Positions 8,596 through 17,737 of a stretch of DNA of 36,563 bases are shown here, one piece after another. Position numbers and translations under genes: made by a program. The notes below the pieces were generated by a model that was given only the letters and a program-made list of their open reading frames with translations, made no database searches and was not told where the DNA came from. Within the stretch, counting starts at the first letter, position 1. The number at the start of each line of letters is the position of its first letter. The stretch is from Candidatus Nitrotoga fabula (GTDB lineage: Bacteria; Pseudomonadota; Gammaproteobacteria; Burkholderiales; Gallionellaceae): assembly GCF_905221025.1 (NCBI RefSeq), contig NZ_CAJNBL010000030.1:1-36563 (forward strand), given 5' to 3'.

Positions 8596-9118
8596 ACTCC
8601 AAGTTACATGGATCTGAAAAAACCGGGCAGGTTACCTGCGGGAATAATTCTAGTCGTCAGGTTGCCGGTGGTCGAGGTGATACATGGCAGGCAAGCGGAA
8701 TTTTTTATGGGTAATGAACGTCATAGGTTCAGGTCGGTTTACATCGCCTTAATAACTGAAAGCAGCGCTATTTTCAGTCCGGTACATGCTACCATGGTCA
8801 CTTTCTGTTTTGAAAAATTTGATTAAGGTTTTATATAATGGAGCTGCTGGATAGGCGGAATATACAGAATTTTCTACTTAATATTGAAACTGCAAGAATG
8901 TGTATTTACGAGAGAGGCAAGTTGGTATTTTTTAATTTTGGTCTGGTTGCGATCCGGCTTAAATTCAATATTTCGGCCAGCTTCAGAGTCAAGCTGTTTT
9001 CACGAGTGTGGAAACAGGAAAATATCAGGTTCCTTGATATTGGAGTTTAATTAAGGCTTGCAGGTTAAACAGGTTTTTCATAAATACTGGACAATTTTAT
9101 TTCCCCAGGAGTTTCCTT
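8596..9118. other. Intergenic tract with no supported gene between the IS3 remnant and the ankyrin gene
   Basis: I see no protein family in these 520 bases. A 70-codon frame at 8838-9050 (beginning MELLDRRNIQNFLLNI) lacks a Shine-Dalgarno and resembles nothing I know. It becomes AT-rich towards the ankyrin gene, whose promoter probably lies here. The tract may be the remainder of the decayed IS element and its flank. Confidence 0.5.
8838..9050 (+). CDS. Doubtful small ORF, 70 residues
   Basis: The frame starts with ATG and encodes a basic, aromatic-rich 70-residue peptide (MELLDRRNIQNFLLNI... ending FLDIGV). There is no recognisable domain, no convincing ribosome site and no signal peptide. 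It sits in the decayed tract after the IS3 remnant, so it may be chance or a degenerate gene. I list it only because the start is an ATG and the stop precedes the ankyrin promoter region cleanly. Confidence 0.15.
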   Translation: MELLDRRNIQNFLLNIETARMCIYERGKLVFFNFGLVAIRLKFNISASFRVKLFSRVWKQENIRFLDIGV

Positions 9119-9856
9119 ATGACAATTTTGCCAAAAGTAGTAACGGAATTAGCAGATGAAAATAATCCTCTGTTTGGGAAAGCAAAAACAATCATACTGG
9201 AGGAAGATGAAGGAGCAATTGCAGCAAAGCAAGCGGCTGCAGTTATTCGCACAGAAGATAATAATGCCTTTCTGGCAAAGCAGGATAATGATGCCTTGAT
9301 GGAAGCCACTTGGGATAACGATCTGGAGAAAATGGCGTGTGTAATTAAAGAAGGGGCGGATGTGAATATCCGTGATTTTCTGGGTAAAACGCCATTGCAT
9401 TATGTTTCCAGCAAAGAAGCGGCTCGACTGTTGATCGATAATGGTGCTGACCTCAATATTTTGGATAATAATAACCGGACCCCATTATTCGAGGTTGATG
9501 ACCCTGATATCGCCATTTATTTAATTGAATGTGGCGCCAGTGTAAATTTGAGAGATAAAGATAGCTTTACCCCCCTCCATATATGGGTTAACCATTCGAA
9601 AGTAGCACATCGCTTATTGATCGGCGGCGCCAATCCAAATGCCCAGCTTGCAAGAGGAGGGACTTTATCCAGGGGCGGAATTTATAAAAAGGGGAATACT
9701 GCATTACATTGTGCGAATAATCTCAATACTGCCAAAATTTTAATTGAATATGGCGCAGATCCTGCCATTAAAAATAAATATGGATTGTTCGCTGAAGAAA
9801 CGACTTCTGGCGAGGCGCAAGAATACATCAAATCGATCAGCGCAAATAATTTGTAG
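9119..9856 (+). CDS. Ankyrin-repeat protein, cytoplasmic
   Basis: The product has 245 residues with an AGGAG ribosome site shortly before the ATG. After an N-terminal region rich in Ala, Glu and Asp without homology I can name (1-58), about five ankyrin units run to the end. They carry typical motifs: GADVNIRDFLGKTPLHYV, AARLLIDNGADLNI, YLIECGASVNLRDKDSFTPLH, GNTALHCANNLNTAKILIEYGADP. Several units are shortened. There is no signal peptide or membrane segment. Ankyrin repeats mediate protein-protein contacts, so the partner and role are unknown. The gene is lower in GC than its neighbours and follows a decayed IS3 remnant, which would fit acquisition by transfer. Confidence 0.85.
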   Translation: MTILPKVVTELADENNPLFGKAKTIILEEDEGAIAAKQAAAVIRTEDNNAFLAKQDNDALMEATWDNDLEKMACVIKEGADVNIRDFLGKTPLHYVSSKEAARLLIDNGADLNILDNNNRTPLFEVDDPDIAIYLIECGASVNLRDKDSFTPLHIWVNHSKVAHRLLIGGANPNAQLARGGTLSRGGIYKKGNTALHCANNLNTAKILIEYGADPAIKNKYGLFAEETTSGEAQEYIKSISANNL

Positions 9857-9977
9857 TCAATCAGATCCAGTACGGGGGCTGTGCCGGTGAAACCAAATTT
9901 TTTCGTAACGCTAAATTCAGTGAACGGGAGATATCATCGTTTCAATTTATCAGGCTTGAGTTTTAACGTTGCATTGC

Positions 9978-10661
9978 ATGAGCAGAGGCAGGATTAAATT
10001 GGAAAGAATTTCGTCGGATTTGCCGCGTCCCGCAGTGACTACTGTAATTCTAGCGGGGGGATTAGGCACACGCATCGGCGGGGAAAAAGGTTTGAAGCTG
10101 TTGCATGGAAGGTCATTGATTGGTTGGGTTTTGGATTCAGTCAGTCATCAGAGTGAAGAAATATTAATTAATGCGAATGGAGAGCTTGACCCATATTCAT
10201 GTTTTGGCTATTCCATTATTGCGGATCAGATTCCGGATTGGCCGGGTCCACTTGCAGGATTGCAGGTTGCTTTACGATGTGCACGACATGACTGGGTTGT
10301 GAGTGTCCCTTGCGATACCCCATTCCTGCCAGATAATTTGATTTCTGGTTTATTCGAGGCGGTGAGACAGTCTGGCAGGAAGGAGGCTTCTGTGGTTCTG
10401 GTCGCAGGGAGGCGGCAACCTACCATTGCCCTGTATCATAAAAGCGTGCTTTTGAAGTTGGATAATTATCTGGCTTCAGGAGGGCGCAAGGTTAATGGCT
10501 GGCTGGAAACCTTGCAATTGGGCGAGGCTCAATTTGATAATGAAACGGCATTTAAAAATATCAATACACCCGATGATTTGGTTTTTGCGAAAGCAATTTT
10601 AGAGCTGGAAGTTGCCAGGGAATTTCCTGATTCATTGATGTGCAACAGAGAAGTAAAATAA
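9978..10661 (+). CDS. mobA: Molybdenum cofactor guanylyltransferase MobA
   Basis: MobA transfers GMP from GTP to molybdopterin to make the guanine dinucleotide cofactor of DMSO-reductase-family enzymes. The nucleotidyltransferase signature is near the N-terminus (ILAGGLGTRIGGEKGLKLL), followed by DQIPDWPGPLAGLQVAL and the metal-binding VSVPCDTPFLP. These three together are diagnostic for MobA rather than MocA or sugar nucleotidyltransferases. The frame opens with TTG at 9969; I chose the first ATG at 9978, though neither has a good ribosome site, and the conserved domain only begins about 20 residues in. It is alone, with no other molybdopterin gene in the window. Confidence 0.93.
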   Translation: MSRGRIKLERISSDLPRPAVTTVILAGGLGTRIGGEKGLKLLHGRSLIGWVLDSVSHQSEEILINANGELDPYSCFGYSIIADQIPDWPGPLAGLQVALRCARHDWVVSVPCDTPFLPDNLISGLFEAVRQSGRKEASVVLVAGRRQPTIALYHKSVLLKLDNYLASGGRKVNGWLETLQLGEAQFDNETAFKNINTPDDLVFAKAILELEVAREFPDSLMCNREVK

Positions 10662-11065
10662 ATGATTCAATAGCTTAATGTCTGATATTCAGACTGAGGT
10701 TGGATAATCAGGTTCACCATAAGCACAGTAATGGCAAGGTCGTTATTTCTGTTATTTCCACACGGTGTATATCCAGGGATAAAGAGAATTCGCAAAGATT
10801 GCTGAAATTAAGTCGGGCCGTGCAGAACCCCCCATGTGGCAGAGTATTTCCTGAAATATCAGTTGTCATTTCTTTTGAGAATCTTTTTTATATGAGCAGG
10901 GGGGTGTCCTGTTACCTGTCTGGCTGTTGTTTTGCACCCGGGATTTTAATGCCTTTGCTAAATGCGGATTTTTTCATGATTTGAGAGAATTTTGGAAAAA
11001 CAGATTGATTACATTCAAAAATTAATTTTATAAATTAAACGGTTAATTATAATTTTGTGGTGAAA
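10662..11065. other. Intergenic region between mobA and the Lon-like protease
   Basis: About 400 bases contain no convincing gene. A frame at 10700-10984 starts with TTG, has no ribosome site and no recognisable motif. The last 70 bases before the protease gene are strongly AT-rich (for example TTAATTTTATAAATTAAAC) and probably hold its promoter. I see no riboswitch or clear terminator. Confidence 0.5.
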
Positions 11066-13486
11066 ATGTCCATTTCAAATCTAATACCCGCCGATCTTCG
11101 CTTTAACATCATTCCCGAGTCCCTCGGGTTTTCTGATACTTCAGAGTTGCAATACGATTCACTCCCCTGGATTGGGCAGGAACGTGCGGAAATGGCCGCC
11201 CGATTCGGGCTGGGGATGGATCAGCCCAACTATAATTTATTTGTACTGGGTGAGACCGGAAGCGGTCGGTCTTCCTTGCTTAGGCAGGCCATGGAGGCCG
11301 CCGCATCCAATAAAGCACTCCCTCCGGATTTATGTTATCTGCATAATTTTGATGCGCCCGAAAGACCCCAGGCCCTGTTTCTTCCTGCAGGGCAAGGGCG
11401 TTTGTTGCGCAATCTGCTGGCACATCTGGTGAAATCAATACAGTCGGAAATTCCAGGGTGTCTGGAGGGACAGGAGTTCAAGGCCGAAAGCGAACGTATT
11501 GAACGAAACTACAAGGAGGCAGAATCCAGAATTTTCAGTGAGCTCGAGATATTTGCCGAAATGCGCAGCTTTTCAATTCAGCGTGAGGCAGGGCGCATGG
11601 TGTTTACGTTGCTGGGCAAGAAAAAGCATGCGCTTACAGAAGATGAAGTGCTTGCTCTGCCAAAAGAGAAAAGAGCCGAGATAAACCAGGCAGAGCAGGA
11701 ATTAAGAGCAAAAATTGCCGGATATTTTGAGGAAATGCGGCCTCTGGAGCGATTGAAGATCAATGGCCTTGTAGAGTTACGCCGCCAGGTGGTAAAGCCG
11801 GTATTGGACCGTGAATTGCAGGAAATCAGGCATGGGCTGGATCACAAATATCAGGATTATGCAAAGCTGGATGCGTATCTTGAGCAGGTCATGCAAGATG
11901 TGCTCAATCATCTTGAGTTATTCAAGACTGCTGATATGGATGAGGAAAGCCATTCGGATATTTTGGGGAAAGTATTATCACGCTACAGAGTTAATCTGGT
12001 GGTGGACAATCATGGCCTGAAAGGTGCGCCGGTGCTTGTAGAAGATAACCCTACATTCCATTCATTGTTTGGCAGTATCGAATATCAGTCCGAAAGCGAT
12101 GTGCTGGTAACGAATTTTACCCGGATCCGAGCAGGTGTCCTGCACAAAGGGCATGGTGGTTTTTTAATGCTGCATCTTCGTGATTTATTGGCCGATGAGA
12201 TGATCTGGGAGAAGTTGCGACGTTTCCTACGCAGCGGAAAACTGCAAATCGAAGAGCCAGGCATGGCTTTTTCGCCGATGGCGGCTGTTTCGCTTATACC
12301 GGAAGTGGTTCATGTTGATGTGAAAATCATTCTAATTGGCTCACGCGAACAATATTATGATTTACAGGAACATGATCCGGAGTTTGCACGTAGTTTTCGC
12401 GTCAAGGTGGATTTTGCGGAGAGCTTTTTATCCAGTCCTGAAACTCGCCGCGCCTCATCAATTTTTATTGCCCATGCTAGCCACAATCTGGGGTTGCCGC
12501 ATTTTACAGCCGCCGCGGTAGCGCGGATGCTCGAAGATTCTCATCGGGAAGCAGAGGATCAGACCCGCCAAAGTGCAATTTTTTCCAGAGCCGAGGCTCT
12601 GGTAATGGAAAGCGCCGCGTTTTGTCGTACCCGTTCTGGCATTCTGGTGAACGAAGGAGATGTCGAGGCGGCATTGCGTGCGCGTTCCCTGCGTCATGAT
12701 TATCCTGCCCAGCGCATACAGGAGTCGATTGCAGAAGGAGATGTCCTGATAACGGTACATGGTGAGAATGTCGGGCAACTGAATGGACTTTCTCAGGTAG
12801 ATTTGGGTGATTACCGTTTCGGCCTTCCCGTCAGGATCACTGCCCGTACTTTTGCCGGGGAGGATGGTTTGCTCAATATCGGTCGCGAAGTGGAGATGTC
12901 CGGGCCGATCCATGATAAGGGTGTGTTGATTCTGCAGAATTATTTGTCTGCCTTGTTTGCTCATATTGCGCCACTTGCCATGAATGCATCGATTGTTTTT
13001 GAACAGGATTATTATGGAGTAGAAGGAGATTCTGCTTCTTGCGCAGAACTTTATGTCTTGTTTTCATCCCTGTCCGGTTTGCCCCTCAAACAAGGAATTG
13101 CCGTAACAGGTGCGGTTAATCAGTACGGTGAAGTGTTGCCGGTAGGTGGGGTCAACGAAAAAATAGAGGGGTATTATCGTGTTTGTGAAGCAGCCGGTCT
13201 GGATGGTAGTCAGGGGGTGTTGATTCCATCCCGGAATCGGAGAAACTTGATGCTGGAACGGAATGTCATTGAGGCTGTGGCCAGCGGTTTATTCCATATC
13301 CATTCGGTGGAACATACGAGCGAAGGAATTGAACTACTTACAGGAGTTCCAGCTGGTATTGTGGGCGGAACCGGCAGTTATCCTGCAGGTAGTGTGCTGG
13401 GTCTTGTCCAGAGCACCCTGCATGCTTACCGTCGTGCCTGTCAGTTGCGGGATCATCAGAAAGAAGGGAAAAGGCATCTGCGCTGA
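11066..13486 (+). CDS. Lon-like (LonB/LonC-type) AAA-linked serine protease, S16
   Basis: A soluble protein of about 806 residues. The N-terminal AAA-type region has an altered Walker A, GETGSGRS (about 62-69), with Arg where Lys is usual. A long coiled-coil insertion (about 120-290) follows, then an AAA_32/LonB-type core (GGFLMLHLRDLL, then an arginine-rich segment). The C-terminal Lon proteolytic domain is complete: catalytic Ser656 in GDSAS and Lys699 in GGVNEKIEG. Their 43-residue spacing equals that of Ser679-Lys722 in E. coli Lon. No N-terminal Lon substrate domain and no membrane helix are present, unlike archaeal LonB. GTG codons at 11057 and 11060 are alternative starts. Confidence 0.9.
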   Translation: MSISNLIPADLRFNIIPESLGFSDTSELQYDSLPWIGQERAEMAARFGLGMDQPNYNLFVLGETGSGRSSLLRQAMEAAASNKALPPDLCYLHNFDAPERPQALFLPAGQGRLLRNLLAHLVKSIQSEIPGCLEGQEFKAESERIERNYKEAESRIFSELEIFAEMRSFSIQREAGRMVFTLLGKKKHALTEDEVLALPKEKRAEINQAEQELRAKIAGYFEEMRPLERLKINGLVELRRQVVKPVLDRELQEIRHGLDHKYQDYAKLDAYLEQVMQDVLNHLELFKTADMDEESHSDILGKVLSRYRVNLVVDNHGLKGAPVLVEDNPTFHSLFGSIEYQSESDVLVTNFTRIRAGVLHKGHGGFLMLHLRDLLADEMIWEKLRRFLRSGKLQIEEPGMAFSPMAAVSLIPEVVHVDVKIILIGSREQYYDLQEHDPEFARSFRVKVDFAESFLSSPETRRASSIFIAHASHNLGLPHFTAAAVARMLEDSHREAEDQTRQSAIFSRAEALVMESAAFCRTRSGILVNEGDVEAALRARSLRHDYPAQRIQESIAEGDVLITVHGENVGQLNGLSQVDLGDYRFGLPVRITARTFAGEDGLLNIGREVEMSGPIHDKGVLILQNYLSALFAHIAPLAMNASIVFEQDYYGVEGDSASCAELYVLFSSLSGLPLKQGIAVTGAVNQYGEVLPVGGVNEKIEGYYRVCEAAGLDGSQGVLIPSRNRRNLMLERNVIEAVASGLFHIHSVEHTSEGIELLTGVPAGIVGGTGSYPAGSVLGLVQSTLHAYRRACQLRDHQKEGKRHLR

Positions 13487-13788
13487 ATGACCCAATTTTA
13501 AATACATCCAGGGTGCCTGCTGTTCCCTTGTTTGATTGGCCTGTGGTTCAGTACTGGGGTTTTTCTGATATACCATTGAATCATGTATGAGATAGGGATA
13601 AGGGAATTATTTGTAATTCTCATTATCTTCGTGGATGACTGGGGTCTCCGTAGCGGTATCTGGTTGTCCGCCTGAATCAACCTTGTTCAACTTGGCGGGG
13701 AAGTCATATTTTCACATGGAAACTGCCAGCCTGTTCGGATATCCATGAAATTGTTTATGCAGGATGATTCTGAGATCCATTTTCTTAA
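13487..13788. other. Intergenic region between the Lon-like protease and the P-type ATPase
   Basis: About 300 bases with no recognisable gene, RNA or strong terminator. Short frames on the minus strand look like chance. The promoter of the downstream ATPase probably lies in the last 100 bases, but no clear -35/-10 pair can be picked. Confidence 0.4.
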
Positions 13789-16425
13789 ATGAACCATCAT
13801 AATAAAAACTGGCACACACTGACCGTTGAAGATGCAGGAGAAAGCCTTGGGTCTAATCTTCAAACCGGATTGAGTGAGGCCGAGGCCGCTAAACGTCTGG
13901 AGGACCACGGGAGTAATGAACTAAAGGAAACAAGCACACGTTCTGCCTGGCGGATGCTGTTTGACCAGTTCGCAGATTTCATGATTATTGTGCTGATCGG
14001 TGCGGCAGTGATTTCCGGTGTGATGGGTGACATGCAGGACGCCGCTGTCATTATCGTTATTGTTGTCATCAATGCGCTGATCGGGTTTGTCCAGGAATAC
14101 CGGGCAGAACAGGCTATGGCTGCACTCAAGCGCATGACTGGAGCGGGAGCACGGGTGCTGCGTGACGGTTTGATCAAAAGTGTCAATGCACCGGTGCTGG
14201 TTCCAGGTGATGTAGTCTTGCTTGAAGCAGGCAATATGGTTCCCGCTGATTTACGTATCATAGAAGCAGCCCAGCTCAGAATCGATGAATCTGCCCTGAC
14301 CGGTGAATCGGTTGCGGCGGAGAAGCAAACCCGCGCATTGACCATTTCCGATATACCGCTGGGAGACAGGGTATGTCTGGCTTACAAGGGCACGATTGTT
14401 ACATACGGGCGTGCGCGTGGTCTGGTGGTGGCAACCGGTATGAATAGCGAGCTGGGCAAAGTGGCTGCGCTGCTGAGTGCAGAAAGCGAACTGAAAACCC
14501 CGCTTCAACAACGGCTGGCACGGTTCAGTAAGCTATTGGCGCTGGCCGCGTTGACAATCTGTCTGCTGGTATTTGTGGTTGGCTTGTTGCGCGGTGAGCC
14601 GGTATTGCTGATGTTCATGACCGCGGTCAGTCTGGCAGTCGCGGCGATTCCAGAAGCGTTGCCCGCAGTGGTGACAGTTTCGCTGGCGCTGGGCGCGCGC
14701 AAGATGATCAGGCAGCAAGCCTTGATTCGCCGTTTGTCAGCTGTCGAGACACTGGGATCGGTTACATATATCTGCTCAGATAAAACCGGTACGCTAACCC
14801 AGAACAGAATGCATGTTGTCGTGATTTACACGGATGCCACGTTACACAGCGCATTTGGAGCAGAAAACAAAAATGAACCCTGGCCAACATTGTTTCAGGG
14901 GCTGGCATTGAGCAATGACGCACAAGTGGATTTCACTGGCAAGGCTTCCGGAGAACCGACCGAGGCAGCATTGCTGGAAGCTGCCCAGGCAGCAGGCTGG
15001 AATAAGAAGGCGCTGGAAATCGGTGCACCACGTATTAAAGAATTGCCATTTGATTCGGAACGCAAGCGCATGACCACTTTTCATGGCACGCGTGATCAAT
15101 GTATTGCCTATACCAAAGGATCACCGGAAGCAGTGTTACCATGCTGTGATTGTGTGCTTATGGCGAATGGGGAGCGGCAAATTGACCGGACATTTTTGCT
15201 GCAGCAAGCTGAACTCATGGCAAGAGGTGGTATGCGCGTCCTGGCGGTTGCTTGTCGTCATTGGGGGGAATTGCCAGTAAGTGAACAAATTGATGAGCTT
15301 GAAAGCGGGCTGGTATTTCTTGGTTTTGTCGGGCTGATAGACCCACCACGCGATGAAGCCGGAGATGCGGTTTCCTTGTGCATCTCAGCAGGGATCATTC
15401 CGGTGATGATCACCGGTGATCATCCTGAAACCGCGCGAACTATTGCCCGCAAGCTGGGTATTCTCGCCCATGATGATGGAAGGGTGATGACAGGCGTTGA
15501 GCTGGACCGGCTGACCTTGGCAGATTTCGAGGAGGTGGTGAAACATGTTCGGGTCTATGCACGTGTGAATCCTGCCCAGAAAATAAAAATCGTTCGGGCG
15601 CTTCAAAACAGGGGCGAGGTCGTGGCAATGACCGGGGATGGGGTAAACGATGCCCCTGCTCTCAAGGCTGCCGATATAGGCATTGCCATGGGCAAGGGTA
15701 CTGATGTGGCGCGGGAGGCCGCTCACATGGTACTACTTGATGATAATTTCGCAACCATTGTGCATGCGGTACGAGAAGGGAGGCGTATTTTTGACAATAT
15801 CCGCAAATTTATCAAATATACCATGACCAGCAATGCAGGGGAGATATGGCCGATCTTCCTTGCCCCATTTCTTGGTATGCCGATCCCGTTATTGCCAATC
15901 CACATTCTATGGATCAATCTTGTCACCGATGGGTTGCCCGGCTTGGCGCTGACCGGAGAACCGTCTGAACGCGGGGTTATGCGCCGCAATCCTCATCCGC
16001 TTAGGGAAAGCATATTTGCAAATGGCATGTGGCAACACATGATATGGGTCGGATTACTGATGGGCGGCCTGTGTCTCCTGGTACAGGCCTGGGCAATGGT
16101 CAGCGGATCCGCACACTGGCAGACCATGGTTTTCACTGTTTTAACGCTTTCTCAAATGGGACATGTGCTCGCCATTCGCACTGAAACGGAATCGCTGTTC
16201 AGTGTGGGCATATTTTCTAACCCCCTGCTCATTCTTGCTGTTTTACTGACTTTTGCATTGCAAATGGCAACAATATACATTCCTGCTCTTAATCCGGTTT
16301 TTAAAACGGAAGCATTAAGCATGAACGAGCTTGCTCTGTGCCTTGTCTTGTCAAGCATAGTATTCTTTGCAGTAGAGATTGAGAAATGGTTGGTAAGGAA
16401 GGGATGGATTTATTGTGCCGGCTAA
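13789..16425 (+). CDS. P2A-type cation-transporting ATPase (calcium-pump-like)
   Basis: An 878-residue inner-membrane P-type ATPase. An N-terminal cation-ATPase domain precedes the first helix pair. The actuator domain has the TGES loop (LTGES), the phosphorylation site is Asp331 in CSDKTGT, and the hinge TGDGVNDAPALK is present. The transport-site residues match SERCA-type pumps: Glu in VAAIPEALPAVV (M4), Asn and Glu in TSNAGEIWPIFLA (M5), and Asn/Thr/Asp in NLVTDGLPGLAL (M6). This argues for Ca2+ (or Mn2+/Ca2+) export rather than Na+/K+ or Mg2+. About ten membrane helices are visible. It stands between the Lon-like protease and glk, with no obvious regulator. Substrate assignment is by motif only. 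Confidence 0.93.
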   Translation: MNHHNKNWHTLTVEDAGESLGSNLQTGLSEAEAAKRLEDHGSNELKETSTRSAWRMLFDQFADFMIIVLIGAAVISGVMGDMQDAAVIIVIVVINALIGFVQEYRAEQAMAALKRMTGAGARVLRDGLIKSVNAPVLVPGDVVLLEAGNMVPADLRIIEAAQLRIDESALTGESVAAEKQTRALTISDIPLGDRVCLAYKGTIVTYGRARGLVVATGMNSELGKVAALLSAESELKTPLQQRLARFSKLLALAALTICLLVFVVGLLRGEPVLLMFMTAVSLAVAAIPEALPAVVTVSLALGARKMIRQQALIRRLSAVETLGSVTYICSDKTGTLTQNRMHVVVIYTDATLHSAFGAENKNEPWPTLFQGLALSNDAQVDFTGKASGEPTEAALLEAAQAAGWNKKALEIGAPRIKELPFDSERKRMTTFHGTRDQCIAYTKGSPEAVLPCCDCVLMANGERQIDRTFLLQQAELMARGGMRVLAVACRHWGELPVSEQIDELESGLVFLGFVGLIDPPRDEAGDAVSLCISAGIIPVMITGDHPETARTIARKLGILAHDDGRVMTGVELDRLTLADFEEVVKHVRVYARVNPAQKIKIVRALQNRGEVVAMTGDGVNDAPALKAADIGIAMGKGTDVAREAAHMVLLDDNFATIVHAVREGRRIFDNIRKFIKYTMTSNAGEIWPIFLAPFLGMPIPLLPIHILWINLVTDGLPGLALTGEPSERGVMRRNPHPLRESIFANGMWQHMIWVGLLMGGLCLLVQAWAMVSGSAHWQTMVFTVLTLSQMGHVLAIRTETESLFSVGIFSNPLLILAVLLTFALQMATIYIPALNPVFKTEALSMNELALCLVLSSIVFFAVEIEKWLVRKGWIYCAG

Positions 16426-16600
16426 TTGACCGGCATGAAAGCTGCGAAATGGGTCTAACGCAGCCGACTCCTGGAAGGATCGTGATGAATGCAGTTATGG
16501 GAAGGATTCCTGGCGGCTGATTGCAGGTCGATGCTGTATCAGTCGTATCCGGGTTTTGTGGTTCGGATTGAGAAGGGAAATTTGCAGGCATGCGGAAAAC

Positions 16601-17587
16601 ATGTGTCATATACTAACCGGGGATATCGGGGGAACCAAGACATTGCTGCGAATAACTGCAGAAAACGGAGCATCCGTTCCCTTGTTTCAGAAATCCTATC
16701 CCAGCGTCAAATATGGAAACCTGGCAGAAATTCTGGAAGAATTTCTGCACGAGGCTAGAGTGACGGATATATCCGCGGCTTGCCTTGCCTTGCCGGGTCC
16801 CGTTTCCGGAAGGCGGGTAAAACTGACCAACCTTCCATGGGAGGTGGATGCAGACAAAATTGCCCTGCAGTTCGGCATTGGCCGAATTTCCCTTATGAAT
16901 GATTTTGAAGCGGTGGGTTTCGGAATTGGGACACTGTCTGCAACCGATCTGCTGACGATCCAGCCGGGAGAGTCGCGAACAAAGGGGGTTCGCATGGTGG
17001 CTGGCGCAGGTACGGGCCTCGGGGTGACCTGGCTTACCTGGCAGGATGATGGATATGCGGTACATGCATCAGAAGGCGGACATATGGATTTTGCTCCCGC
17101 CGATGACATGCAGTATGAATTGTTAAGATATCTGCAGAAGCGTTACTCCCATGTTTCCTATGAGAGGATTGTATCTGGACCGGGGTTGATCGCAATTTTC
17201 GATTTTTTACGCGATAAAGGTCATGCGATACCTTCCTCCCGGCTGCTAGCCGCGATGCGTGATGGAGATCCGGCAGAAGCAATTAGCCATTTTTGCAGGC
17301 AGATTGATGAACCAGTTGCGCGTATGACGATGAATTTGTTCATGCAGATTTATGGTGCATTCGTGGGGAATCTTGCTCTGGCACTCATGCCGCGAGGCGG
17401 TATTTATATAGCAGGGGGAATCGTGGCAAAAAACATCCAGACTATGCAACAGGGAACCTTTATGCACGGTTTCAGAAACAAGGGACGTTATACAGAATTG
17501 TTGGGTACCTTTCCGGTACATGTCGTCAAGAATACACAGGTTGGTTTGCAGGGGGCTGGCCTGGCAGCATTTCGCCTGATTCCTTAA
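16601..17587 (+). CDS. glk: Glucokinase (Glk family)
   Basis: A cytoplasmic, 328-residue ATP-dependent glucokinase of the bacterial Glk (non-ROK) family that makes glucose 6-phosphate. Motifs are: LTGDIGGTKTLL (phosphate loop 1) right at the N-terminus; LPGPVSGRRVKLTNLPW; LMNDFEAVGFGI with the catalytic Asp; MVAGAGTGLG; and SEGGHMDFAP. I chose the ATG at 16601 because the family begins a few residues before the DIGGT loop; the frame is open 15 codons further upstream. It runs convergent to smc. If the host is an ammonia-oxidiser, glucokinase would serve internal glycogen or sucrose turnover rather than sugar uptake; that is inference. Confidence 0.94.
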   Translation: MCHILTGDIGGTKTLLRITAENGASVPLFQKSYPSVKYGNLAEILEEFLHEARVTDISAACLALPGPVSGRRVKLTNLPWEVDADKIALQFGIGRISLMNDFEAVGFGIGTLSATDLLTIQPGESRTKGVRMVAGAGTGLGVTWLTWQDDGYAVHASEGGHMDFAPADDMQYELLRYLQKRYSHVSYERIVSGPGLIAIFDFLRDKGHAIPSSRLLAAMRDGDPAEAISHFCRQIDEPVARMTMNLFMQIYGAFVGNLALALMPRGGIYIAGGIVAKNIQTMQQGTFMHGFRNKGRYTELLGTFPVHVVKNTQVGLQGAGLAAFRLIP

Positions 17588-17612
17588 TTCCCAAACGGTT
17601 GGTTGCTACCGG

Positions 17613-17630
17613 TTCCAGTTAAAACTGGAA
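17613..17630. terminator. Short hairpin between convergent glk and smc
   Basis: TTCCAGT at 17613-17619 pairs with ACTGGAA at 17624-17630 around a TAAA tetraloop, 25 bases after the glk stop. It is a compact stem at the right place to end the glk transcript, but no T-run follows. Confidence 0.35.
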
Positions 17631-17737
17631 GGAGCTGGCTGGAAAGAACAGGTTCTGCTCCGCCAGTATTTGATGCCGGGTTTTGTGAAATTTTCTTTTT
17701 TGGTATCAGGATATTTTGGTTTTGAACAAGGGAATGG

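Noticed and set aside
10700-10984. 94-codon plus-strand frame between mobA and the Lon-like gene
   Set aside because: It starts with TTG, has no Shine-Dalgarno and no recognisable sequence pattern.
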